From Begonia masoniana (taxonomy: Eukaryota; Streptophyta; Magnoliopsida; Cucurbitales; Begoniaceae), in the NCBI GenBank assembly GCA_022432975.1, contig CM039512.1, forward strand, positions 33,190,037 through 33,254,036: DNA of 64,000 bases, in the 5' to 3' direction. Shown in pieces: positions 1-8,766 of this stretch. The notes beneath the pieces are model-generated. The model saw nothing but the letters and a program-made list of their open reading frames with translations. It was not told where the DNA came from and did no database searches. The position numbers and the translations under genes were made by a program. The stretch's first letter is position 1; each line of letters opens with the position of its first letter.

Positions 1-444
1 TCTCAGATTCTAAAATATCCTTATTATTATTCGGCCATTAAAGAATCCGAAACTCCAATACTGGGCTGAAAACAGAGTTTAATAACTAACAGATAACTAC
101 CTTGCCTATTTCATACCTTGGGCGTGGATTCGTAGGGAATGCAGGGCTGAAGCTGGGCGTCGACGAGAAGGATTACTGGTAACAGAGAGCGAGAGCTTGG
201 GAGAAAAGAAATCGCCGAGAGTAGAAGATGTCGGCTACAGTGGTTTAAATGAAGTTTGAACCCTTTCCATTTTCTTTAAATACCGGTCACAAACCTCCAT
301 TATTACAATCTTGCCACCCAACCTAGTTTAAATCCACATGTAATTAATTAAGCTAGGCATAATATTCTAAACCGGGAAAAATTAACTAAATACGACCGTT
401 AAAACGGTTAAGGAAATCACCTGGTCGTTATTTCGGATGTTACA
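1..444 (-). mobile_element. gypsy LTR, 5' portion (reverse orientation, cut by window edge)
   Basis: Read on the minus strand this begins TGTAACATCC at 444, the same TGTAAC start used by the other gypsy LTRs in the window. Near 115-235 (minus) there is a C/T-rich stretch ending in AAG/GTATGAAATA, matching the exon A/donor block of the other LTRs. It abuts a second LTR piece in opposite orientation at 444/445, so a rearrangement or a head-to-head insertion happened here. Confidence 0.6.
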
Positions 445-791
445 TGTCATGCATCATGATTTACTACTCAAGCATATGAAAACGATTTATGAGCATGTTT
501 TCTCCACGAACAAGATATGAGAATGAATATGAAATTTATGCAACCAGATTAAGTGAGGGTTGGGGGCGGTTTGGCGTATGTCACTGTCCAAAGAGAAGGA
601 CCATGAATTATGCCCGAAAGGGACTATGTACACTTATCCCCCCTTTACGGCACAAATCCTCCCTTAATCCATATGATGAAAGTGATGAACAAGAATACAA
701 ATAAGAACAAGAAAAGAGCATGAAACGAACATGATCATGATTTTCTTACAAATATGCATTCTCGTGTACATGTTAGTATTGCATTCCTTAC

Positions 792-806
792 TAAGTATTA
801 AGCTTA
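792..806 (+). promoter_or_regulatory. LTR stem-loop upstream of 3' splice-like site (L1)
   Basis: TAAGT-ATTAA-GCTTA, preceded by CCTTAC. The AG of ATGTAG ends at 828, 22 nt after the stem. Relative to TGAG/CTCA in other LTRs, the second pair is A:T instead of G:C, a compensatory change. Confidence 0.55.
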
Positions 807-1382
807 TAATTTAAACCTTATGATGTAGGTGATGAAATATCAGGTGAGGATTTCAAATTCAATGATGATATCTAAGACTGGTTGCAGGATGGTACTCAAG
901 GGGGGGGGGGGAGTCTATGGCTGGCAGGCGATTATGACCCGTTGTTATGCTCATTTTATGTCAGTAAGACTTATGAGAAAACTGATGTCTAAGTAGGACA
1001 AGATCATGTTTGTTTTTATTTGGACTTGGAATTGTCTGGTTCAACCACTGAGTTTGAGGATGATTGTAAGAACCTAGGATATCCTGTTTTATATTAGTCT
1101 TCCGCTTACGTATTCCTGAACGAGTCTATGATTTTTATTCGTTTGAGGTTTATGTCTATCAAGTTGAGATTTGTGTGAGTCGTGGTATTTTCTGTTGGTT
1201 GAAGTTGTTTGATGATTATAGTGTTTTACTGCTGAATGATAGAAGCTGGATGAGTGTATCATTCGGCTGACGTCATCGGCAGGAGTTGGATGGTAGAGGT
1301 TGATCGATTGAACCTTCCGGCTGACGTCACCGGATGATATCGAGAGTTGTACTCACCAGATGATGTCGAGAGTTGTACTCAC

Positions 1383-1631
1383 TGGATGATGTAAGTGTAG
1401 TTTTGTCGTCTAGTGACCGGGCGATGTAGTGTATTTCAAATACCGGATGATGTAAGTGTAGTTTTGTCGTCTAGTGACCGGGCGATGTAGTGTATTTCAA
1501 ATACCGGATGATATAAGTGTAGTTTGTCGTCTAGTGACCGGGCGATGTAGTGTATTTCAAATACCGGATGATGTAAGTATAGCTTGTCGTCTAGTGACCG
1601 GGCGATGTAGTGTATTTCAAATACCGGATGA
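1383..1631 (+). repeat. 60-bp tandem array in gypsy LTR, 4 copies
   Basis: Four near-identical units of 60-61 bp, each holding ACCGGATGATGTAAGT, TTTTGTCGTCTAG and GACCGGGCGATGTAGT. Single substitutions and a one-T length change separate units. The flanks (1240-1380, 1630-1760) carry further degenerate copies of the CCGGATGATG core. Confidence 0.85.
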
Positions 1632-2071
1632 TGTTCAATAGATTACGTGCATTGCACGTGCCCATCGGTAGATGACCTCTACCGGACGATGTCCATTGAG
1701 TCATACGAAGTGCACATGACGATCGGTGGATGTTTCTTTCTTACCGATAAAGTCTGCAACTCCATGCAACCCGAGATCGAAGGAGTCGGGTGATCTAAGG
1801 ACACCTTCTCCCAGTCGATTTCCTTATGTGGTTAATGGCTGAACATTGTCGCATAATTCTGTGACTTAGCATGTCAAAAGTTTAAAGAAGAAGTCGAGTT
1901 TATGAAGGGTTCAGTTTCGTCTGATACTGAAATGTTTCGGAGTTTTGTAGTTTTTTTTAAAAAAAAATATAATGATATAACATGAAGTAGATAGGATGAA
2001 ACAGAGAACAAGCCAGTATTTATCCGAAGGATGTTTATGTTTATGTCATGACCTTTAACGGGGCCGTTACA

Positions 2072-3047
2072 AAATATATACTAATATATATTGTCATTAT
2101 TAATATAAATTAGTAGATTAAGATCATATGTATTAATAAAATGTATATGTTTAATAAACTTACATAAAAATAAAAATTTATTATTATTTAATTATTTAGA
2201 TCCCAATCTATTTAAATTATATAATTTTATATATTTACTTAAATATAAGTTTACATAAGTATATAAGATACTATTATATTTTACTAATTAGTATATTACT
2301 TAAAATTGTTATTAGTTTATTAATAATAGTGAACTAATAATTAAAATAATAGTAAATATAATTATTAGAAAGTTAATATAAGTTTATATTAAATAAATTT
2401 AAATTACACTATAAAATACTTATTATAAGATAAATATTAATCAAATAATATTTAAAATTTAAATCTTTATATATATTTAAATATTAGAATATATAATTAA
2501 TAACATTTAATATATAATTAATAACATTATAATATATATTATTGTAAGAATATTATAATAATATTAGAATATTCTTTGTATTATCTTAATTAATATTATA
2601 ATTAATAATATATTAATTTATATTTATTAATATTTAATTAATAGTTTACATAAATATTTTAATTATTAATTAAAATTAAGATAATATAAAGAATATTCAA
2701 ATATTATTGTATTATTTAAATTTAATATTATAATTAATATGTTAGTATAAAAAATTAAGTATATCATATTAGTTATTATTTATATAATTTAAAGTTTACT
2801 CATAATATTATGTTAAGAATCTATATCGTTAAATTAATATTTTAAGGAACTAAGTCTATATAATATATATTAACACTAACATCAATTTACTCATTAAACG
2901 TGTTCTTATATATAAATTAATTACTAATATTATTTTAATAGAAATCTTTATATTTAAATATTTTTATCATAAATAGGAAAGTATAATAATTCATAAAACT
3001 TTATTTAACAATTAAAATTCGAAATAAAAACATCAAAACATATTAAT
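2072..3047. repeat. very AT-rich low-complexity region, no gene
   Basis: Almost pure A/T with long TATA and TTAA tracts and almost no G/C. No coding potential on either strand. It lies between the L1 LTR end and the MULE remnant and could be the 3' noncoding part of the MULE or a matrix-attachment-like stretch; the sequence does not decide. Confidence 0.7.
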
Positions 3048-3928
3048 TTAAAACTCTTCCTTCGAACCAAAACATTTTATTCTATGGAAGGCCACATTTG
3101 TTGGCCGCTCACGGGCAGAATATAGTGTGAATACATTTACAAGTAAGTTGTCCGGTGATAGCATTGATGTACGTAATTTTCCAGTGCCACTCTCATGAAA
3201 TGCATGCATAAAATGGAATGGACATACGAGATTCCAATAACCTCCCACCTGGTATTAGTTGCACACACCCAAATTCATGTCGACAACGAATTGTTCATAT
3301 CCGTTGTTGACCTCAAATTGTCCAGCTCCCGCAAACACAACATTTTAATATATAGATACATTTGTTAGTTTCACAAGCTTTTTCTTTATCTGGGGGCACA
3401 AGAGGTTTGTTGAATGGACCACCTTCTCAAATTTTTTCACAATGCAAGTCATCAAGCGCTTTCGGATCATCTTGAACATGGTCAGAATTGGTTTGTCCCT
3501 GACAGATAATAGAAGTGCATTGAATGACTTGCACAAATTATTTAAGTTCAAATCGCAAAGAATGCATGACTAACCCAATATTTGAGCTCTTTTTGTTGAA
3601 GATATGCTTCTGCCTCTGAGCTAATTTGATATAATTTCCTTATTACATGCTCGAAATGGGAACTCGTGGGTGCCCTGGCCGCATTCTACATTGCATCTCT
3701 GTATGTTCTACCCCTAAATAGGTTTTTGAAATTCGCGTACATATGCCGGAGATAGAAGCGGTATTCGGCTTGTACGAATTCATTTTGAACAGCTTTCTTC
3801 AACCTCTGATATTTGAACGAAAAACAGTGTCAACATAAAACAATATAACTACCGCAACGCCCTAAAATTTGAAATAACAAATAGAAATGCATTATACTTT
3901 TTGTCGATTTGAAACAATTGTCCATCTG
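3048..3928 (-). pseudogene. MULE (Mutator-like) transposase, C-terminal part, decayed
   Basis: Minus-strand translation gives blocks typical of MuDR-type transposases: AEYRFYLRHMYANFKNLFRG (about 3700-3760), then LNNLCKSFNALLLSVRDKP (about 3480-3550), then a SWIM-like end with EQFVVDMNLGVCN and later HAFHESG (about 3180-3300). Several stops and frame changes interrupt it. The N-terminal part of the same protein lies 12 kb away at 16101-16560, because a Cassandra element inserted between the halves. Terminal inverted repeats were not recognised. The family is clear; exact ends are approximate. Confidence 0.75.
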
Positions 3929-4201
3929 TGTAACGACTCCTTTTCCCAGCAAGATATTGTTCGCTCTGGGGATTTGACCATAGCCCAATATCCTCCCCTC
4001 ACGGCTTTGTTTGGCAAGGACTTCCCAGTCGGTCACCCAACCTGGTACTACTCTCGCCGAAGCACTTTTAACTTTAGAGTTCTTATGGGATCCGTTGTCA
4101 ATTGTGATCCAAAACGCGTCTTGCTATCTTGGAAGAGTCTCCTTACATATGTTTCATTTCCACATACTTTCCCAAGCGATGCGGGATTGTGACGACCCCC
4201 A
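3929..4201 (-). repeat. Cassandra LTR, left copy, with 5S rRNA-like core
   Basis: On the minus strand the LTR carries GGATCCCATAAGAACTCCG, AAGTTAAAAGTGC, GGCGAGAGTAGTACCAGG and TTGGGTGACC followed by GGGAAGTCCT, i.e. most of the 5S rRNA box A to box C region, and ends AGTCGTTACA. Its upstream part has CATCGCTTGGGAAAG. The 5' boundary (TGGGGGTCGTCACA) is inferred from comparison with the right LTR. Confidence 0.75.
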
Positions 4202-4326
4202 TTTTACGACCCGTCACCTTCTAGTTCACCCGCGCGGACGTACCGCCATCTGGGTTCCAGTTCGTGCACCCATCGTACACATACTTACACATCCAGGTCA
4301 TCACAATCACCCCCCTCGGGGGCCCA
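4202..4326 (-). repeat. Cassandra internal domain fragment, reverse orientation
   Basis: Reverse complement of the internal domain seen forward at about 4530-4657 (shared CCCCCGAGGGGGGTGATTG and the GATGACGG..GCGCGG block), with divergence. It joins forward-orientation LTR sequence at about 4324-4330 through a CCCA microhomology. Confidence 0.65.
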
Positions 4327-4483
4327 TAAGAACTCCGAAGTTAAAAGTACTTCGGCGAGAGTAGTACCAGGTTGGGTGACCGACTGGGAAGTCCTCGCCA
4401 AACAAAGCCATGAGGGGAGGATATTGGGTTACGGCCCAATCCCCAGAGCGGACAATATCTTGCTAGGATAAGGGGTCGTTATA
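4327..4483 (+). repeat. Cassandra LTR tail, forward, 5S-like
   Basis: Starts inside the 5S-like region at CCCATAAGAACTCC and runs through GGCGAGAGTAGTACCAGG and the box C-like GGGTGACCGACTGGG to GGGGTCGTTATA. The terminal CA has become TA. The first part of this LTR is missing because of the inversion junction. Confidence 0.7.
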
Positions 4484-4485
4484 AA

Positions 4486-4497
4486 TGGTATCAGAGC
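4486..4497 (+). promoter_or_regulatory. primer binding site of Cassandra (tRNA-Met type)
   Basis: TGGTATCAGAGC two bases after the LTR end is the standard plant initiator-Met tRNA PBS. The short internal domain follows to about 4657 and holds no reading frame, as expected of a TRIM. Confidence 0.8.
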
Positions 4498-4657
4498 CTA
4501 TACCCAACCGGAAATGTGGCCAACGAGGACGTTGGGCCCCCGAGGGGGGTGATTGTGATGACCCATATGTGCGCGACTGGCCCGTATACTGGATCCAGAC
4601 CCAGATGACGGTGCGTCTGCGCGGAAAAAAGGCCGGTGAAGGGGGTAGGTCTTAATG

Positions 4658-4759
4658 TGGGGGTCGTCACAATCCTACATTGCTTGGGGAAGTATGTGGA
4701 AATGAAACATATGTAAAGAGACCCTCCCAAAATAGTAAGACGCGTTTTGGAGAACAATT
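4658..4759 (+). repeat. Cassandra right LTR, first segment
   Basis: Begins TGGGGGTCGTCACAATCC and continues to ACGCGTTTTGGAGAACAATT, where the Sirevirus inserted. The rest of the LTR resumes at 14946 after the duplicated CAATT. Confidence 0.7.
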
Positions 4760-6172
4760 TGTAGGATCAAGATTTGTCTAAGAGGAGGGGTGAATTAGAC
4801 TTTTTAATACTTAATTTAATAATCTAGATAATTTCTCTCGTGATTTGAGTTTAAATGCTAACAGCAGACAAGCAAATAAAGTAGAGAGTGAGAGAGAAAT
4901 TAACACAAGAGTTTTTACGTGGTTCGGCTCAACCCAGCCTACATCCACGCTTCAAGGTTCACCCCTTGAAGATCCTTAACCTTCTCCTCGAGAATAAAAA
5001 GATCGGAATTCCGGGCTCCGATCAACTGCCTTTCACAGATCTGGATTGAACTTGACGGACGTCAATCCACTGCCTTACACAGATTTTGAGTTTATAAATT
5101 TCAAGCACACACTACACTCTCACCAGAATGAAATCTCAAGATAATATCGAGAGGTGTAGAAGAAATACAGAATATGATAGTTTTCGCAGGTTAGGGCTCA
5201 AGAATCAAATTCGCAAAAGTTGTTGCTTAGTGCTCTAACCTCGGCTTAAATACTCTGTCTGCAAATCGGCTTGACTTTAATGCTCCTTATTCAATAATAG
5301 AAACATTGTTACCGTTGGAGTAGCAATCGTACAAATGTAGATAGCCGTTGCATCATAAATTACTCTTCGTCGTCGCCATAAATGTTCTGGAGTTGAAGCT
5401 TGAAAACGACGTCACTGTAGCTTCACGGTATATTTGAATTCTAGCGGAAGACTCTACTTATATTTAGTGAACCGCCATCGGAGGATTATGTCTTTGAAAT
5501 GTTGAACCGCTATCGGTGGATGCAGCAATAAAACTTGGACCGCAATCGGAAGATATAGTTATGAAGTCTTCTTCCTTTGTCGTTTAGTGAGCGGAGGATG
5601 TCGACCTTGAAAGAATGCTCTGAGGATTTCTTCTTTTGTCGTCTAGCGATCGGAGGACGTAGTCATTAAGAGCTTCGCCTTTTGTCGTTTTCCTATCGGT
5701 GGACTTTGTCTTTGAACGACTTCTTCTTTTGTCGTTTTCCTATCGGTGGACTTCGTCTTTGAACGACTTCTTCTTTTGTCGTTTTTCTATCGGTGGACTT
5801 CGTCTTTGAACGACTTCTTCTTTTGTCGTAATTCACCGGTGGAGTACTTATTTTATTTTAATTCACCGGTGGAGTACTTCAGTTAACTCATCCGTCTTTG
5901 TCGTTTTTTGACCGGTGGACTTAGACATTTTACTCATCCGCCTTTTATTTTAAATCACCGGTGGACTTCACAGCCCTGTTTTACTAATATACCTTGAACA
6001 CTTAACCAAATTCATCAGACAACTAAAATACCCTTTTCAAGGGTACTTCCAACATATAATTCTCATATGCATAAATCATTAGATTCAAACGTAATACACA
6101 TAATCAAATTACTTTAACATATATACACATCATCAAAAACATATTTAGACTTAAACACCATTTAAGTCAACA
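4760..6172 (-). repeat. Sirevirus 3' LTR
   Basis: On the minus strand it begins TGTTGACTTAAATGG next to the polypurine tract and ends GATCCTACA. It matches 13527-14940 with about 2% differences. Its 5460-5965 portion is a degenerate array of ATCGGTGGA / CACCGGTGGA motifs with three 47-bp units. Confidence 0.92.
5460..5965 (+). repeat. degenerate CGGNGGA motif array in Sirevirus LTR
   Basis: About a dozen spaced copies of ATCGGAGGA, ATCGGTGGA or CACCGGTGGA, often preceded by TTTTGTCGTTT or TTTTGTCGTCTAG. At 5690-5830 the array becomes regular with a 47-bp period. The other LTR has the matching block at about 14235-14735. A block at 5634-5663 is 25/30 identical by eye to part of the 60-bp gypsy array at 1401-1430. 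Confidence 0.8.
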
Positions 6173-6190
6173 ATCTCCCCCTTTTTGATG
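6173..6190 (-). promoter_or_regulatory. Sirevirus polypurine tract
   Basis: Minus strand reads CAAAAAGGGGGAGAT directly before the LTR start TGTTGACTT. Two further tract-like GGGGGAGAG sites occur on the minus strand near 6228-6236 and 6350-6358; multiple polypurine tracts are a known Sirevirus trait. Confidence 0.85.
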
Positions 6191-6588
6191 ATGACAATTT
6201 ATGAGTGTAATTTTGATTTAAACATAACTCTCCCCCATGACAAGAGCATAAATGCAAAAATTAAACACAGAGCATATCCAGATGATAACACATAATTTTA
6301 ATGCATACTATATTCCAGATGAAAGAGTTAATCAAAGACATGCACTTTCTCTCCCCCATTGTCATTAACAAAAAGAAATAGAGAGAAGAATACAAAATGT
6401 GAAACAAAAAAAAAAAAAAAAGAATAAGGGTTCAACCAGCAACACAAAATAGATGAACAGCCGAATTAAGCTAGGTCCCTAATATCCTGCCACACGTCTT
6501 GAAGAAGAGAAGAAAGTAAGACTAAGTCCAGAGTAGGTTGACCAGCAACAGTGGCAGGAGCAGGAAGAGCAGGGACAGGAACATAAGG

Positions 6589-8445
6589 CTAAAAAAATGC
6601 ATGAATGAGGGCTAGAAACTCTACCAAGTCCATAGTAGGTGGAGGCACTGATGGAGAAACAGCCTTGGAAGAACCTTGATAGATCACCATGGCCATACAT
6701 GGTGATGACGTGGAGGAGGACTCAGGGGCAGAAGAAGCAACTGGATTGTGGAACGGCAGCTCAGCTTCAGAAAGATCCAAAGACCTGAGGCGCTCATCTG
6801 CCTCTAGAGACCTGAAGACAGGAGGGAGAGAGTCTGCAGAGCACGGCTCAGAAGAAGACGGAGGTTGGTGAGACTGTGCAGGTTGAAGAGCTTCAATTTG
6901 AGACTGGAGAGACTGAAGGGTCCGAGAGAAAAGCACATGGTTTCTAGTCATGGTTAGTTGAGCTAAACACACATCAACATCCAGTTTGAGCTGTTTGATC
7001 TTCTCATCCATCTTTGTGCTCAAGTCCAATGTGTGCTGGGCTAGCTTTGCATCTATAGATGTCTCAATCTGACTTTGAATTGAACTAAAAACTGTCCTAA
7101 GACTGTCAATGCTAGACTGCAATGTCTTGAACTGCTCTTCACTCATAGAGAAGCGTCTCTGAAAAGTTTTGGGGGAGGCAGGAGTGGTTGGTAGAATTGG
7201 GGCAGAGGTTTGGACTTGAGAAGAGAGTTGGACTGGAGGAGGCAGAGAAGGAATCAAAATGGACGGTGGAGGTGAGGATTGAACAACAGGAGATAGAGGG
7301 GCAGAAGCAGGCGGAGGGGGCAGCAGCAAGGAAGGTGAAGGAGTTGAAATGGCTGCAGAAGTGGGTGCAGGAGGAAAAATTTTTGGCACTGGAGGAGGAA
7401 GGAGGAGGCGAGAGACTGGACATCGAGAAGGGGAATCAAAAAGAGCATGAATCTCGGAATCACCAACGCCCTCTTGAGTTGATGACTCATCAGCCAGTTC
7501 AAGCTTTCTCTTCCCTTTTCTGGTTGTAGCAACTTGAGCGACCCTTTGTTTAGACTGATCCAAATAAAATTCTCCTTTTCTATTTTTCTTAATGCCCAGT
7601 CTGTTCAGGGTAGATTTGGAGTAGTAGTTGGCAGGTTTAAGACAGATGAGATCAGCATCCTCAGGAAAGTTGACATCATGCTGCTCAAAAATCTTCATGA
7701 GAAGCAGATTGTAGGGAAGTGAAGGAGCTCTGGAAATGATAGCCTGAATCATGCTTCTCAAGACTATGTACCCAATATCGAAAGGGGTCTTTTGGTAGAT
7801 GCCAAGAAGGATAAAGATCTCCATACAGCTAACCTCATCATAATGTCCCCCTTTTGGACAGATGTTGTACCCGATCATTTGATGAAAAAGCTTAGCCCTT
7901 ATGTTCAAATGCCTGCTCTTTAAAACATTAGGAGTGGTGTTCGGGTCGAGAGCAATGGATTGTAACAGAAGACGACCATCTTCTGTATCAAAAGAAGGTG
8001 ACTCTTGCCCTGTGGTATAGTATTTTGGGCATCCGTCTAAATGTGGGCTTTCCAGAAGCTCATTTATTGAATGGGAGGTAATAGTTATGTGCTTTCCATA
8101 CACATAACTCTTGATCATAGAGAAATCTGGAGAAAAACTCATATAGATATAGAACATCTTAACAGCATCTGAGTAATAGAAAGTTTCAACATCGAATAAG
8201 CCTAGTAACCCAATGTCCTTCAAAGATTCAACTAAGTTTAGACCAACTAACTCATCAGCCATAATGCCTCGACTAGGTATTAATTTCTTTAATTTAAACC
8301 CTTCATGGTACCTTATTTCAGCAGCCTGAGTAAGGAAGTAATACGATGGCCAGCTAGTCGAACGAGGAATTTCTTGTGACTGATGGGTGGTGGTCTTGGA
8401 CTTCTTAGTAGCGGATTCCTTACCAGCTCTAGAGGATGATTCCAT
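6589..8445 (-). CDS. Sirevirus ORF3, 'putative plant transposon protein' domain plus coiled coil
   Basis: An uninterrupted 618-codon frame downstream of pol, before the polypurine tract, starting MESSSRAGKES at 8445. The open frame extends 100 codons upstream, but that part is hydrophobic and overlaps a motif-rich leader, so the internal Met is preferred. Residues 30-250 (EIRYHEGFKLKKLIPSRGI, then FYIYMSF and VYGKHITITSHSINELLE) resemble the plant transposon-associated domain found in many retroelement third ORFs. A Pro-rich low-complexity middle is followed by a predicted coiled coil (EEQFKTLQSSIDSLRTVF..KIKQLKLDVDV). It occupies the position called env-like in some Sireviruses, but I see no signal peptide or convincing membrane anchor. 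It is the only element ORF without stops. Function unknown. Confidence 0.75.
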   Translation of the reverse strand: MESSSRAGKESATKKSKTTTHQSQEIPRSTSWPSYYFLTQAAEIRYHEGFKLKKLIPSRGIMADELVGLNLVESLKDIGLLGLFDVETFYYSDAVKMFYIYMSFSPDFSMIKSYVYGKHITITSHSINELLESPHLDGCPKYYTTGQESPSFDTEDGRLLLQSIALDPNTTPNVLKSRHLNIRAKLFHQMIGYNICPKGGHYDEVSCMEIFILLGIYQKTPFDIGYIVLRSMIQAIISRAPSLPYNLLLMKIFEQHDVNFPEDADLICLKPANYYSKSTLNRLGIKKNRKGEFYLDQSKQRVAQVATTRKGKRKLELADESSTQEGVGDSEIHALFDSPSRCPVSRLLLPPPVPKIFPPAPTSAAISTPSPSLLLPPPPASAPLSPVVQSSPPPSILIPSLPPPVQLSSQVQTSAPILPTTPASPKTFQRRFSMSEEQFKTLQSSIDSLRTVFSSIQSQIETSIDAKLAQHTLDLSTKMDEKIKQLKLDVDVCLAQLTMTRNHVLFSRTLQSLQSQIEALQPAQSHQPPSSSEPCSADSLPPVFRSLEADERLRSLDLSEAELPFHNPVASSAPESSSTSSPCMAMVIYQGSSKAVSPSVPPPTMDLVEFLALIHAFF

Positions 8446-8639
8446 TGAAGTGAGTGACGAAATCGACAGAGCGAAAAAACGCGAAGGAGAGAAGGGTTTT
8501 GGAAAGGGAAAAAACACGACTGTCAGAGTAGAAGCAAGTGAAAGGGCGCGAAAGAGGAAGCGTTTTTGTAAGAAAAAAAATTTAAATAAATTAGGGCATC
8601 GCCCGATTAGAAAAAGACAAACGTGGAAGTCGGATAGAA

Positions 8640-8745
8640 CCCGATAGAGCACACGTGTCATCAGATAAGAAAATACATCATCCGATAAGTGGATGATGCA
8701 CATCTTCCGGTGAATAGTAAAAGGACCGGATGATGTGAATATCAA
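8640..8745 (-). promoter_or_regulatory. motif cluster upstream of ORF3
   Basis: About 105 bp holding CATCATCCG, ATCTTCCGG and ACCGGATGATG cores in both orientations, the same core found in the LTR arrays. It sits between the end of pol and the ORF3 start, so it could be a promoter or splice-acceptor region for ORF3 expression. That role is inference. Confidence 0.5.
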
Positions 8746-8766
8746 AGTCAGAAAAAGAGGAGAAAC

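Larger units (their letters stand above)
445..2071 (+). mobile_element. gypsy LTR, 3' portion (L1)
   Basis: Ends in GGGGCCGTTACA at 2071, an LTR-type CA end. It carries the shared LTR block: a stem-loop at 792-806, then ATGTAG/GTGA with an acidic frame DEISGEDFKFNDDI and a stop. A run of 12 G lies at 900-911, where other copies have a C run or a repeat. Motif-rich DNA at 1240-1760 includes a 60-bp array. The 5' part of this LTR is missing. Confidence 0.65.

Noticed and set aside
489..704. 71-residue plus-strand frame
   Set aside because: It lies in LTR sequence with no homologue recognised and no conservation in the other LTRs.
3990..4100. Functional 5S rRNA gene
   Set aside because: The 5S-like region is inside Cassandra LTRs, lacks the true 5S ends and has substitutions.
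6589..8445. Envelope protein
   Set aside because: The position after pol invites the name, but no signal peptide, membrane anchor or fusion-type segment is visible.
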